A stretch of DNA of 9,887 nt from Acidobacteriota bacterium (lineage in GTDB: Bacteria; Acidobacteriota; Terriglobia; Terriglobales; Acidobacteriaceae): assembly GCA_021779695.1 (NCBI GenBank), contig JAJYAE010000155.1:1-9887 (forward strand). The letters are read 5' to 3'. A model generated the notes under the pieces. That model saw only the letters and a list, made by a program, of their open reading frames with translations. It was not told the origin of the DNA and did not search any database. Positions 1 through 7,135 of this stretch are shown here, piece by piece. A program made the position numbers and the translations under genes. How positions within the stretch are numbered: position 1 is the stretch's first letter; every line of letters starts with the position of its first letter.

Positions 1-1920
1 GCGTCCTCCTGGGACCCCAGCGTGGAGGAGCAGGCACAGCACTTTGCAGCGGAAGATGCACGCGCCGCGGGAATTGATTGGACATTCACACCGATGGTGG
101 ATATTGCGCGCGACGCCCGGTGGGGCCGCATGGTGGAAGGCGCTGGCGAAGATCCGTTCCTGGGTGCGGCGATGGCCCGCGCGCAGGTACGCGGCTTTCA
201 GGGTGCAACCATTGGCCCGGAGAGTATTCTGGCGTGTGTCAAGCACTTTGCTGGCTACGGCGCAGCCGACGGCGGACGCGATTATGACTCCTCCTATGTG
301 CCGGAAGAGCTGATGCGCAATGTGTACCTGGTGCCGTTCCATGCGGCGGAGCAGGCCGGCGCCGCGACCTTCATGAGCGCGTACATGGACCTAAACGATG
401 TGCCTGCTTCGGGTAATCCCTGGCTGCTGACCCAGGTATTGCGCAAGGACTGGGGCTTCAAGGGATTTGTGGTTTCGGATGCCTTTGCAGTGGCGAGCTT
501 GCAGGTTCACGGCTATGCCCGGGACCCCGAGGACGCTGCTTACAAGGCAGTCTCGGCCGGGCTGGACATGGACATGGCGAGTGAGACGTTCACCCACAAT
601 CTGCCAGGACTTGTGAAAAACGGCAAAGTGAGCGAAGCGCAGCTGGACGCAGCGGTCCTGCCGATCCTGGAAGCGAAGTATGAGCTGGGGCTTTTTGAGC
701 ATCCTTATGTGGATGAGTCCAAGGTCGATGAAGTGCTGGACCGTCCGGAAGGCCGCGCCTTGGAACGCAAGATTGCGGCTCGTTCCATGGTGCTGCTGAA
801 GAACGACCATGCAACGCTCCCGCTCTCTACTGGCATCAGGAAAATTGCGGTGATTGGCCCGCTTGCCGACTCGACCCGGGATATTGAGGGCGGCTGGACT
901 GTCGAAGGACTGTTCGGTGGAGCAAGCAAGAGCCATCCGGTGACGGTGCTGGCGGCCTTGAAACAGCGTCTGGGCAGCGGAGCTGAGGTGAGCTACGTGC
1001 CCGGACCAGTTCTTTCGCGCATGTATCCCTCAATATTCGATCAGATGTCTGGCAAGAAGCCCTTGCCGCCGCCTACCGAAGCGGAAAATGCGGACTGGCT
1101 GGCCAAGACCAAGGCAGCCGCAGCGCAGGCCGACCTGGTCATCGCCGTGATGGGAGAGGCAGCGGACATGAGCAGCGAAGCCGCTTCGAGAGCCACTCTA
1201 ACGCTGCCCGGCATCCAGGAGCAAATGCTGGAAGTCGCGGCCTCAACAGGCAAGCCCGTGGTGCTGGTTCTCGAGAATGGACGCCCCCTGAATCTTCTCT
1301 GGGCATCGGAGCATATTCCGGCAATTCTGGAAGCCTGGTATCCGGGGACTGAGGGCGGAGTTGCGGTTGCGAATGTACTGTTCGGCGACGTGAACCCCGG
1401 CGGCAAGTTGCCGGTGAGCTGGCCGCGCATTGCGGGGCAGGAGCCGCTTTACTACAACCACAATCTGACCCATGAGCCGGAAGATCGGCCAGGTTTCACC
1501 TCGCGCTACTGGGATATCTCGTCCAAGCCTCTGTTTCCGTTTGGCTACGGCCTCAGTTACACGACGTTCAAGTACTCTGACCTGAAGGTAAGCCAGAAAA
1601 GCATCCACGTGGATGGCAGCACGGAAGTCAGTGTCACGGTGACCAACGCCGGCAATGTAACTGGCGATGCCGTGGCGCAGGTCTACGTGCATCAGCGCTA
1701 CGGCTCGGCCTCACGGCCGGTGCGCCAGCTCAAGGGCTTTGAGCGCGTGACGCTGAAGCCCGGCGAGACGCGGACTCTGACGTTCCCGCTTGGCCAGGCA
1801 GAACTGAGCTACTGGAATCCGCAAACGAAGGCGTGGGGGATGGAGCCGACGGAGTTTGATGTGTGGGCCGGAGGCGACTCAACGGCGAGCCTGCACACGG
1901 ATTTCAGCGTGACTCAATAG
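1..1920 (+). CDS. bglX: Periplasmic/secreted beta-glucosidase, glycoside hydrolase family 3, BglX-like (5' end outside window)
   Basis: GH3 enzymes of this type remove terminal beta-linked glucose from oligosaccharides by a retaining mechanism, usually in the periplasm. The frame is open from base 1, so the GTG at 22 is internal and the gene is 5'-truncated; 639 residues are visible. From comparison with E. coli BglX (765 residues), I estimate about 120-130 residues are missing, including any signal peptide and the start of the TIM barrel. Visible in order, numbered from base 1: the barrel with ARWGR (near 40-43) and KHFAGYGA (81-88); GFVVSDAFA with the predicted nucleophile Asp160 (codon 478-480); the alpha/beta sandwich domain with GEAADMSSEAASR, whose Glu393 (codon 1177-1179) is the likely acid/base; then FPFGYGLSYTTF and a C-terminal fibronectin III-like domain (about 544-600). 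The gene ends with TAG before a strong hairpin and converges on the trifunctional polysaccharide gene. Family assignment is secure. The exact substrate (cellobiose, laminari- or sophoro-oligosaccharides) cannot be told from the sequence. Confidence 0.95.
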   Translation, partial: ASSWDPSVEEQAQHFAAEDARAAGIDWTFTPMVDIARDARWGRMVEGAGEDPFLGAAMARAQVRGFQGATIGPESILACVKHFAGYGAADGGRDYDSSYVPEELMRNVYLVPFHAAEQAGAATFMSAYMDLNDVPASGNPWLLTQVLRKDWGFKGFVVSDAFAVASLQVHGYARDPEDAAYKAVSAGLDMDMASETFTHNLPGLVKNGKVSEAQLDAAVLPILEAKYELGLFEHPYVDESKVDEVLDRPEGRALERKIAARSMVLLKNDHATLPLSTGIRKIAVIGPLADSTRDIEGGWTVEGLFGGASKSHPVTVLAALKQRLGSGAEVSYVPGPVLSRMYPSIFDQMSGKKPLPPPTEAENADWLAKTKAAAAQADLVIAVMGEAADMSSEAASRATLTLPGIQEQMLEVAASTGKPVVLVLENGRPLNLLWASEHIPAILEAWYPGTEGGVAVANVLFGDVNPGGKLPVSWPRIAGQEPLYYNHNLTHEPEDRPGFTSRYWDISSKPLFPFGYGLSYTTFKYSDLKVSQKSIHVDGSTEVSVTVTNAGNVTGDAVAQVYVHQRYGSASRPVRQLKGFERVTLKPGETRTLTFPLGQAELSYWNPQTKAWGMEPTEFDVWAGGDSTASLHTDFSVTQ

Positions 1921-1938
1921 ATCGGAGCGAGGAAAAGG

Positions 1939-1989
1939 AAAACGACCTGCTGGCTGCGGATGGAAAGTCCGCCTGCCAGCAGGCCGTTT
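1939..1989. terminator. Bidirectional intrinsic terminator between convergent genes
   Basis: The arm CCTGCTGGC (1946-1954) is perfectly complementary to GCCAGCAGG (1975-1983). Inside it GCGGA (1956-1960) pairs with TCCGC (1968-1972), leaving a 7-base loop and a small internal bulge. Outside it AAACG (1940-1944) pairs with CGTTT (1985-1989) after one mismatch. The A-rich left flank gives a U-rich tail to minus-strand transcripts, and the T-rich right flank (CGTTTACTGTTTA) gives a weaker tail to plus-strand ones. It fills the gap between the stop of the GH3 gene (1920) and the stop of the trifunctional gene (1995), where a shared terminator is expected. The T tracts are short, so efficiency in each direction is a guess. 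Confidence 0.8.
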
Positions 1990-1994
1990 ACTGT

Positions 1995-4900
1995 TTATGG
2001 ATGTTCGGTGATGGCTTCTGTTGCCTTGCTCATCGTGGCCGTGCGTTCGAGCTTATCCCAATTGAAGGGCTTGCCGTCGATGGCGCGCTTGAGTGTCTTG
2101 AAAAGGACGATCGAAAAGACCTGCCGGTAGGCAAAGCGCTGCAGCCAGATATGGAAGAGCAGCCAGCCATCGCCCTTGTTTGCCGGATGACGACGCTCCA
2201 GGCTGAAGGCAACCGTCGATGTGACGAAATCGATGAGCAGAAAGGCGAGGAAGTAGGCCACCAGTTTCTGCAGGCTGGCGATGGACGCAGCCTCCGGGTG
2301 ATAGTGGCGGTCGATGAAGTAGTTCACCGTACTGTAGGCGAACATCAGGTCAATGAATGGTGAGACCAGCGGCAGCAGCATCTGAAAGATGAGGATATTG
2401 GGCAGGGCAAAAAGGCCCATGGCCTTGTTGCGCACGAAGGCAAGCCGATGCTTCCAGACCGACTGCAGAATCCCAAACGACCAGCGGAAGCGCTGACGCA
2501 TGAGCCCCTTGGCGTCGATGGGAGCCTCGGTGAAAGCGAGAGCGCGGTCTTCGTAGACGACCTTGTACTGCTGCTCGAGGAGATTCATCGTCAGGTCGGC
2601 ATCCTCGGCCACAGTGTTCAGGGGATAGCCACCGGCCGCTTTGACGGCCGCGGTGCGCCAGGCGCCAATGGCGCCGGGGACGACGGTGACGACGTGGAAG
2701 AGGTCGAGGGCTCGGCGCTCGAAGTTCTGGCTTGTGATGTATTCCAGAGCCTGCCAGCGCGTCCACAGGTTCACGCGATTGCCGACCTTGGCATTGCCGG
2801 CGACCGCGCCGATCTTAGGATCTTCAAAATGCGGAAGGAGCTTTGAGATTGCGTCGGAGGCGATCACCGTATCCGCATCGATGCCGACATAGAACGGTTC
2901 GTCAAGCTGCTCGATGGCAAAGTTGAGGGCGGCTGCTTTGCCGCCGTTGGCCTTGGAGAGGACTGTGACGCGTCCGGCGGCAATCTCCCGTGCATAGGCT
3001 TCGCGCGCCACATCAAAGGTGCGATCGCTTGACCCGTCGTCGATTACGATGACGCGTAGGTTGTCGTAGTCCGAGTGCAGCACGGAGCGAATGGTGCGCA
3101 CGATGACCTTTTCTTCGTTGTAGGCGGGAACCAGGACGGCGATGCGCGGATGGAAGCCGGGGGAAGCCTGGCGATGCGGCCGGCGCAGGCGGTCAATCAC
3201 GGCAAAGAGGCCAACGAGGATCAGGCGGGCGCTCATCAGGACATCGCCCACGAAGAAGACGAGCACGATGAAGTGGCCAATCAGCGCCAGCGTAGTGAAA
3301 GCGATGGAATCGGGAATGGAACGCAGGTACTGACGGAAGGTAAGCCGGGGCATAACCTCGGCCGTGGTCTTGCCCATCAGTGCAGAGACGGGAACGATCT
3401 GGTAGCCATGCGCGCGCAGGGTGTCGATGAGGACAGGCAGAGCGGCGACTGTGGCGGAGCGGTTTCCGCCGCCGTCGTGGAGCAGAACTACGGAGCCGCG
3501 AAACTGGGGCTTGGTCTTCATGACGTTGAGCTGCGACAGTACCGCATTGCAGATCTCCGCCGGGGTCTTATGGACGCGCTCGTCCCAGTCATTGGTGTCA
3601 ATCTTGTTGCCGATGATGATGAGCCCATCTTTCTGTACCTCGACAATTGGCTTGGCCTGGTCGTCGGTGTCAGGCTCTTCGTCAATATCGTAGGGCGGGC
3701 GGAAGTAGAGCGGCTGGACGCGGAGCTTGCTGGCAAAGAGCCGCTCGGTCAATTTGACTTCGAGATCGAGCTGGTTGCGCGAGATCTCGCTGATGTCCGG
3801 GTGAGTATAGGTGTGATTGCCGATCTCGTTGCCTTCGCGGACGGCCCGCTGCATGATGCCTACATTTTGCAGCGCCTGCTCCCCGATCATCATGAAGGTG
3901 GCAGTGGCATGCTTCTGCTTGAGGACGTCGAGAATCTGCGGGGTCCATCGGGGATCGGGTCCATCGTCAAAGCTCAGCGCCACCTCGTTGGAGTGGTATC
4001 CGTAGTAATGGACGGTATAGGTTTGCGGATACACGTCCATGTGCTCATCAACGATGAATTTTTTGGTGGGATCGGGCTCGCTGGTATCCACCTCAACGGT
4101 GCGTTTCCCAGCCTGGGGCAGGCCGGTTACGCGGAGAATGTCGCCTTCGCCCTCATTGTCGACGTCGTGGCCGGGCGGCACTGAACCGAGGGCTTGCAGC
4201 GCCGTGGATTCACTGGGGCGATCCCAGATTCTCCAGAGCGAACGGTCCTCTGAGCCGAGGCGCCACAGGGCGAAGGTCTGCAATCCCAGCTCGCGGGCAG
4301 CCCGCATCTCATTGAGCACGGTGACCCCATCGAGGAACCAGACGACGTGGCGCTTGTTGGCGTCTTCATCGATGTACTCGAAGTGGGGATTGAGGGAGTT
4401 TTCGTCAAGGTCGAGATCCGCGTCCGCGTCGGCCGCCCGCTGCCAGGCATCCGATACGGAGAGATCCTCGGTATCGACCACCTGCGCCGGAGGCGGCTTG
4501 CGATGGTGGGGACTGCGGGGCGGAGGAATGGACATCGTCCAGTCGTAGCCGTAGCTGCCCAGGGCGCAGAGAATTTTTTCCTTCGGCACCACTTTGAGAG
4601 CGTGGCGCAGATTTGCCACGAACCAGTCCTGACTCGCGATGGGACCGGGACTGCTCTCCACCTCATGCTGGTCATAATTCATCAGCACGATGCCGTCGGA
4701 GCTGGATGCGATGGCTTTCAAGTCCGGATCCGGCGTGGAGGCCGCCACGTTGACGTAGAGGCGGAGATTGCGAGGGTGCAGATCGCTGTACAGCTCCTTG
4801 ATAAATGCGAGATAGCCGGGCGTGTCCTGGTCGGGCAGGCTTTCAAAGTCAAGCGAGATGCCGTGATAGGCCGGCAGAGCTGTGAGCATGCGGACGATCT

Positions 4901-5528
4901 GCTGGCGCAGCGCAACGCGTTTGTCGGGATCCATGAGCATGTCGCCGACGGCCGCGTCCCAGCTTTGCGTGCGCAGATTGTAGTTGTTGATGTGGGGAAA
5001 GATTTCAGTGACTTCACGCGCTTCGCTGATGACGCGCTTGACCTTGTTCAGTTCGTCCGGGTCGTGTACGGCACCGCCGGAAACGACCGGGTAGAGACGC
5101 ACATCGTCACTGCTGGCGGCAATGAGGACGGGGGCGCCGTTGTTGACATGGAGCCACTCGGGGAAGAGCATGTCCAGTTGATGCACGTGCTCTTTCAGGG
5201 AGGAATAGCTGGCCGCGTCGTCCGGCGCGTAGTAGGCGGCGCGCAAGCCTTCACCGGTGTTGAAGGGGATCTGGGAGGCGAGGCGATTGGTCTTGCGGCG
5301 AGCCGGCCGCGCGTGGGGAGCATGCAGAGCGGGGGCGCGGTCGTTGAGTGGCTTGTAGTTGTGGCGAGGCAAGGGGAGCAGCAGCTCCGGCAATGGAGCC
5401 GAGCGAAGGACATTGAGGATAAAGATTGCGAGGACAAGCGTGGTGCCAATGGCTGTGAAATCGAGAATGCGGCGCAGACGCTTCCAGCGCTTCCTCCCGG
5501 GATCAAAGAAAATCTGTTTCTCGGCCAT
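1995..5528 (-). CDS. Trifunctional membrane protein: GH18-type domain + CE4 polysaccharide deacetylase + family 2 glycosyltransferase
   Basis: A single 1177-residue protein that appears to make and modify an extracellular beta-linked amino-sugar polymer. Layout: a basic cytoplasmic N-terminus and a signal-anchor helix (about 22-42); a GH18-type barrel (about 85-440) with D227-F-E229; a CE4/NodB deacetylase (about 505-720) with SFDDGP (D521, D522), the metal ligands H572 and H576 in NHTYTH, RPPY (610-613), DTNDWD and LLHD (H684, D685); two helices (about 741-779) returning the chain to the cytoplasm; a GT2 domain (about 788-1020) with DDGSSD (D830, D831), DAD (884-886), AEDADL (E975, D976) and QRFRW (1012-1016), the marks of a processive synthase; then two or three membrane segments from about 1039. 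All deacetylase and transferase motifs look intact. The GH18 motif keeps the last Asp and the Glu but has His and Ser where classical chitinases have the first two Asp. The three-module combination is a known but uncharacterised bacterial family; by analogy with PgaB/PgaC the product could be partly deacetylated poly-GlcNAc, which is inference. The ATG at 5528 gives a sensible short cytoplasmic tail; its ribosome site is weak. Confidence 0.92.
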   Translation of the reverse strand: MAEKQIFFDPGRKRWKRLRRILDFTAIGTTLVLAIFILNVLRSAPLPELLLPLPRHNYKPLNDRAPALHAPHARPARRKTNRLASQIPFNTGEGLRAAYYAPDDAASYSSLKEHVHQLDMLFPEWLHVNNGAPVLIAASSDDVRLYPVVSGGAVHDPDELNKVKRVISEAREVTEIFPHINNYNLRTQSWDAAVGDMLMDPDKRVALRQQIVRMLTALPAYHGISLDFESLPDQDTPGYLAFIKELYSDLHPRNLRLYVNVAASTPDPDLKAIASSSDGIVLMNYDQHEVESSPGPIASQDWFVANLRHALKVVPKEKILCALGSYGYDWTMSIPPPRSPHHRKPPPAQVVDTEDLSVSDAWQRAADADADLDLDENSLNPHFEYIDEDANKRHVVWFLDGVTVLNEMRAARELGLQTFALWRLGSEDRSLWRIWDRPSESTALQALGSVPPGHDVDNEGEGDILRVTGLPQAGKRTVEVDTSEPDPTKKFIVDEHMDVYPQTYTVHYYGYHSNEVALSFDDGPDPRWTPQILDVLKQKHATATFMMIGEQALQNVGIMQRAVREGNEIGNHTYTHPDISEISRNQLDLEVKLTERLFASKLRVQPLYFRPPYDIDEEPDTDDQAKPIVEVQKDGLIIIGNKIDTNDWDERVHKTPAEICNAVLSQLNVMKTKPQFRGSVVLLHDGGGNRSATVAALPVLIDTLRAHGYQIVPVSALMGKTTAEVMPRLTFRQYLRSIPDSIAFTTLALIGHFIVLVFFVGDVLMSARLILVGLFAVIDRLRRPHRQASPGFHPRIAVLVPAYNEEKVIVRTIRSVLHSDYDNLRVIVIDDGSSDRTFDVAREAYAREIAAGRVTVLSKANGGKAAALNFAIEQLDEPFYVGIDADTVIASDAISKLLPHFEDPKIGAVAGNAKVGNRVNLWTRWQALEYITSQNFERRALDLFHVVTVVPGAIGAWRTAAVKAAGGYPLNTVAEDADLTMNLLEQQYKVVYEDRALAFTEAPIDAKGLMRQRFRWSFGILQSVWKHRLAFVRNKAMGLFALPNILIFQMLLPLVSPFIDLMFAYSTVNYFIDRHYHPEAASIASLQKLVAYFLAFLLIDFVTSTVAFSLERRHPANKGDGWLLFHIWLQRFAYRQVFSIVLFKTLKRAIDGKPFNWDKLERTATMSKATEAITEHP

Positions 5529-5707
5529 CCACCAACTCGCTTTCGGGGCTTTTACTGAGTGTACCGCGCGCTGGGCAAGGGGATGGTAAGTGGCTTCTTT
5601 TGAATTGAATATGTCGCGAACTCAAGGTCGCGTACGGCGGGCGTCCAAGGCAAGTGGAGCAACGAACGGCCACCAGGTGGCGGCCGGCGCGATACAGTAC
5701 GAATCGT
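5529..5707. promoter_or_regulatory. Divergent intergenic region, presumed promoters for the trifunctional gene and the GT39 gene
   Basis: These 179 bases separate two divergently transcribed envelope-polysaccharide genes, so both promoters should lie here. The middle (about 5596-5613) is locally AT-rich (CTTTTGAATTGAATATG) in an otherwise GC-rich setting and is the best place for promoter elements, but I cannot align a convincing -35/-10 pair at normal spacing on either strand. The hexamer GTCGCG occurs twice, 14 bases apart, near 5613-5632, and a near-perfect palindrome lies at 5670-5680. If the downstream gene starts at the GTG at 5654, the last 54 bases are coding instead. Confidence 0.4.
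5670..5680. repeat. Short inverted repeat CCACC-A-GGTGG upstream of the GT39 gene
   Basis: Two 5-base arms are exactly complementary around a single central base. A one-base spacer cannot form a hairpin loop, so if it matters it would be as a protein-binding dyad. It lies 28 bases before the ATG at 5708 and would be in the 5' leader, but inside the coding region if the GTG at 5654 is used. In GC-rich DNA such a dyad can easily occur by chance, hence low confidence. Confidence 0.2.
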
Positions 5708-7135
5708 ATGGAAGCTGAGCCGCTTCGTCAATCGCCGCCTGAGAGTCCGGGACCGTGGCGCAGCCTGGACTGGCTGCATGCTGTGCTGGCGATGGCAGCA
5801 GGTGGGCTGCTGCGAGCGTGGATGCTCAGCCGCTACTTCCAGGTCAGCGAGGATTCGTTCCTTTACGGGGAGATGGCGCGCAATCTGCTCCTGCATGGCC
5901 GCTACGCACTGTCGGAGGCCGGCGGGGTGCTGCAACCCACGCTGATCCGCCTGCCGGGATATCCTTTGCTGCTCGCGGCCTGCTTCCGGATCTTCGGGAT
6001 GGAGCAGTACGGCCCCGTTGCCGAGGTGCAGATTGTGCTGGAGCTGTTGGGCTGCCTTTTGCTGGCAGATGTGGCGCGCCGGGTTGCGCCGCACGGCATG
6101 GCGAAATGGGCGGGGCGTCTGACGCTGTGGCTGGCGGCCCTTTGTCCATTTACTGCGGTCTATGCCGCACAGCCGCTGACCGAAGCTCCGACGCTGTTCA
6201 CTATTGCCCTGGCTCTGTGGGCGGCGGTGCGCTTTCAAGCGCGGCCGGGTTGGGGCCCGGCCCTGTACTTTACCGGCGCTGTGAGCTATGCCGCGTTGCT
6301 GCGGCCGGATGGCGCTTTAGTGGCGGTGGCGATGGCTCCGGCACTGATTTTTGGGGGGCGTGTTGCGCCGCGGCAACGCGCCAGGATGGCGGCAGTGTGC
6401 CTGCTGCTGGTAGCAACACCATTTGCGGTGTGGGCCGTGCGCAACTGGAAGGTCTTTCACGTGGTGCAGCCGCTGGCGCCACGCTCGGCGACGGACCCAG
6501 GCAGCCCGGTGTATCCCGGCTGGGAAGCCTGGGTGGGCACATGGACTCTGGATTTTGTCAGCACATACAACGTGTACTGGAACGTGCCAGGTGGCCCACT
6601 GGACGTGGACCTGCTCCCCGCCCGGGCGTTTGATACTCCGGCGCAGCGCGCTGAGGCAGCGGAGCTGGCAGGCGAGTATAACCGCAATGGCTACAACCTG
6701 ACGCCAGCGATCGACGCGGAACTGGCGCGGCTGGCCGCGGAGCGAAGGGCGGCTCATCCCTGGCGGACAGACCTGTGGTTGCCGCTTGGGCGCATGCTGG
6801 ATATGTGGCTGCGTCCGCGGGTGGAAGTGCTGCCCATTGATCTGGACTGGTGGGTGTATGCGCACCACCACGTGGAGACGGAGATCAGCTGGCTCTACGT
6901 TGCGCTGAATGCAGGGTATCTGTTGCTGGGCGCGCTGGGCCTGTGGCTTCGGCCGCGGCTGTGGGGTTGCATGCTGGCGTATTTCGTGATGCGGAGTGCG
7001 CTTCTGCTGACGGTGTATGCGCCGGAGGCGCGGTATACGCTGGAGTGCTTTCCGATGCTGTTTGTGCTGGGCGGTGTGGCGCTGGCTGCCGCCGTGCAGA
7101 CAGTGCGCGCGCGGCGGCCGGGCCTCAGCGGGTGA
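5708..7135 (+). CDS. GT39/ArnT-like (PMT-type) integral membrane glycosyltransferase
   Basis: Predicted GT-C-fold inner-membrane enzyme moving a sugar from a polyprenyl-phosphate donor to an acceptor on the outer side of the membrane. From the ATG at 5708 it has 475 residues: a first hydrophobic helix (about 20-40), then the luminal-loop motif VSEDSFLYGEMARNLL, whose E48-D49 fits the catalytic acidic site of this superfamily, then RLPGYP (81-86), typical of GT39/PMT_2 proteins. Several more hydrophobic helices follow, then a hydrophilic stretch of about 120 residues (roughly 255-375) that is probably extracytoplasmic, and finally membrane helices around PEARYTLECFPML (near 440), the usual C-terminal signature. 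An in-frame GTG at 5654 would add 18 Arg-rich residues and has AAGG only 3 bases ahead; the ATG has no clear ribosome site either, so the start is uncertain. The stop overlaps the end of the opposing LolA-like gene by 11 bases. Donor and acceptor are unknown. Confidence 0.8.
   Translation: MEAEPLRQSPPESPGPWRSLDWLHAVLAMAAGGLLRAWMLSRYFQVSEDSFLYGEMARNLLLHGRYALSEAGGVLQPTLIRLPGYPLLLAACFRIFGMEQYGPVAEVQIVLELLGCLLLADVARRVAPHGMAKWAGRLTLWLAALCPFTAVYAAQPLTEAPTLFTIALALWAAVRFQARPGWGPALYFTGAVSYAALLRPDGALVAVAMAPALIFGGRVAPRQRARMAAVCLLLVATPFAVWAVRNWKVFHVVQPLAPRSATDPGSPVYPGWEAWVGTWTLDFVSTYNVYWNVPGGPLDVDLLPARAFDTPAQRAEAAELAGEYNRNGYNLTPAIDAELARLAAERRAAHPWRTDLWLPLGRMLDMWLRPRVEVLPIDLDWWVYAHHHVETEISWLYVALNAGYLLLGALGLWLRPRLWGCMLAYFVMRSALLLTVYAPEARYTLECFPMLFVLGGVALAAAVQTVRARRPGLSG

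Noticed and set aside
3075..4184. 369-residue plus-strand open frame
   Set aside because: Antisense to the CE4 deacetylase region, whose catalytic motifs are all in the minus-strand frame. Composition is that of a mirrored GC-rich gene.
4347..5558. 403-residue plus-strand open frame opposite the trifunctional gene
   Set aside because: It is antisense to well-supported coding sequence with intact GH18 motifs, has the Val/Gly/Asp/Arg-rich look of a mirrored frame, shows no recognisable domain and runs past the opposing start codon. It is a GC-codon shadow.
5529..5600. Possible -35/-10 pairs for the trifunctional gene (for example TTGCCC with TACACT, or TTCAAT with TACCAT)
   Set aside because: The spacings are about 9 and 15 bases and the matches are poor, so I do not call a promoter position.
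5552..6238. 228-residue minus-strand open frame across the divergent region
   Set aside because: Gln/Arg/His-rich shadow of the GT39 gene, covering the intergenic region without ribosome site or domain.
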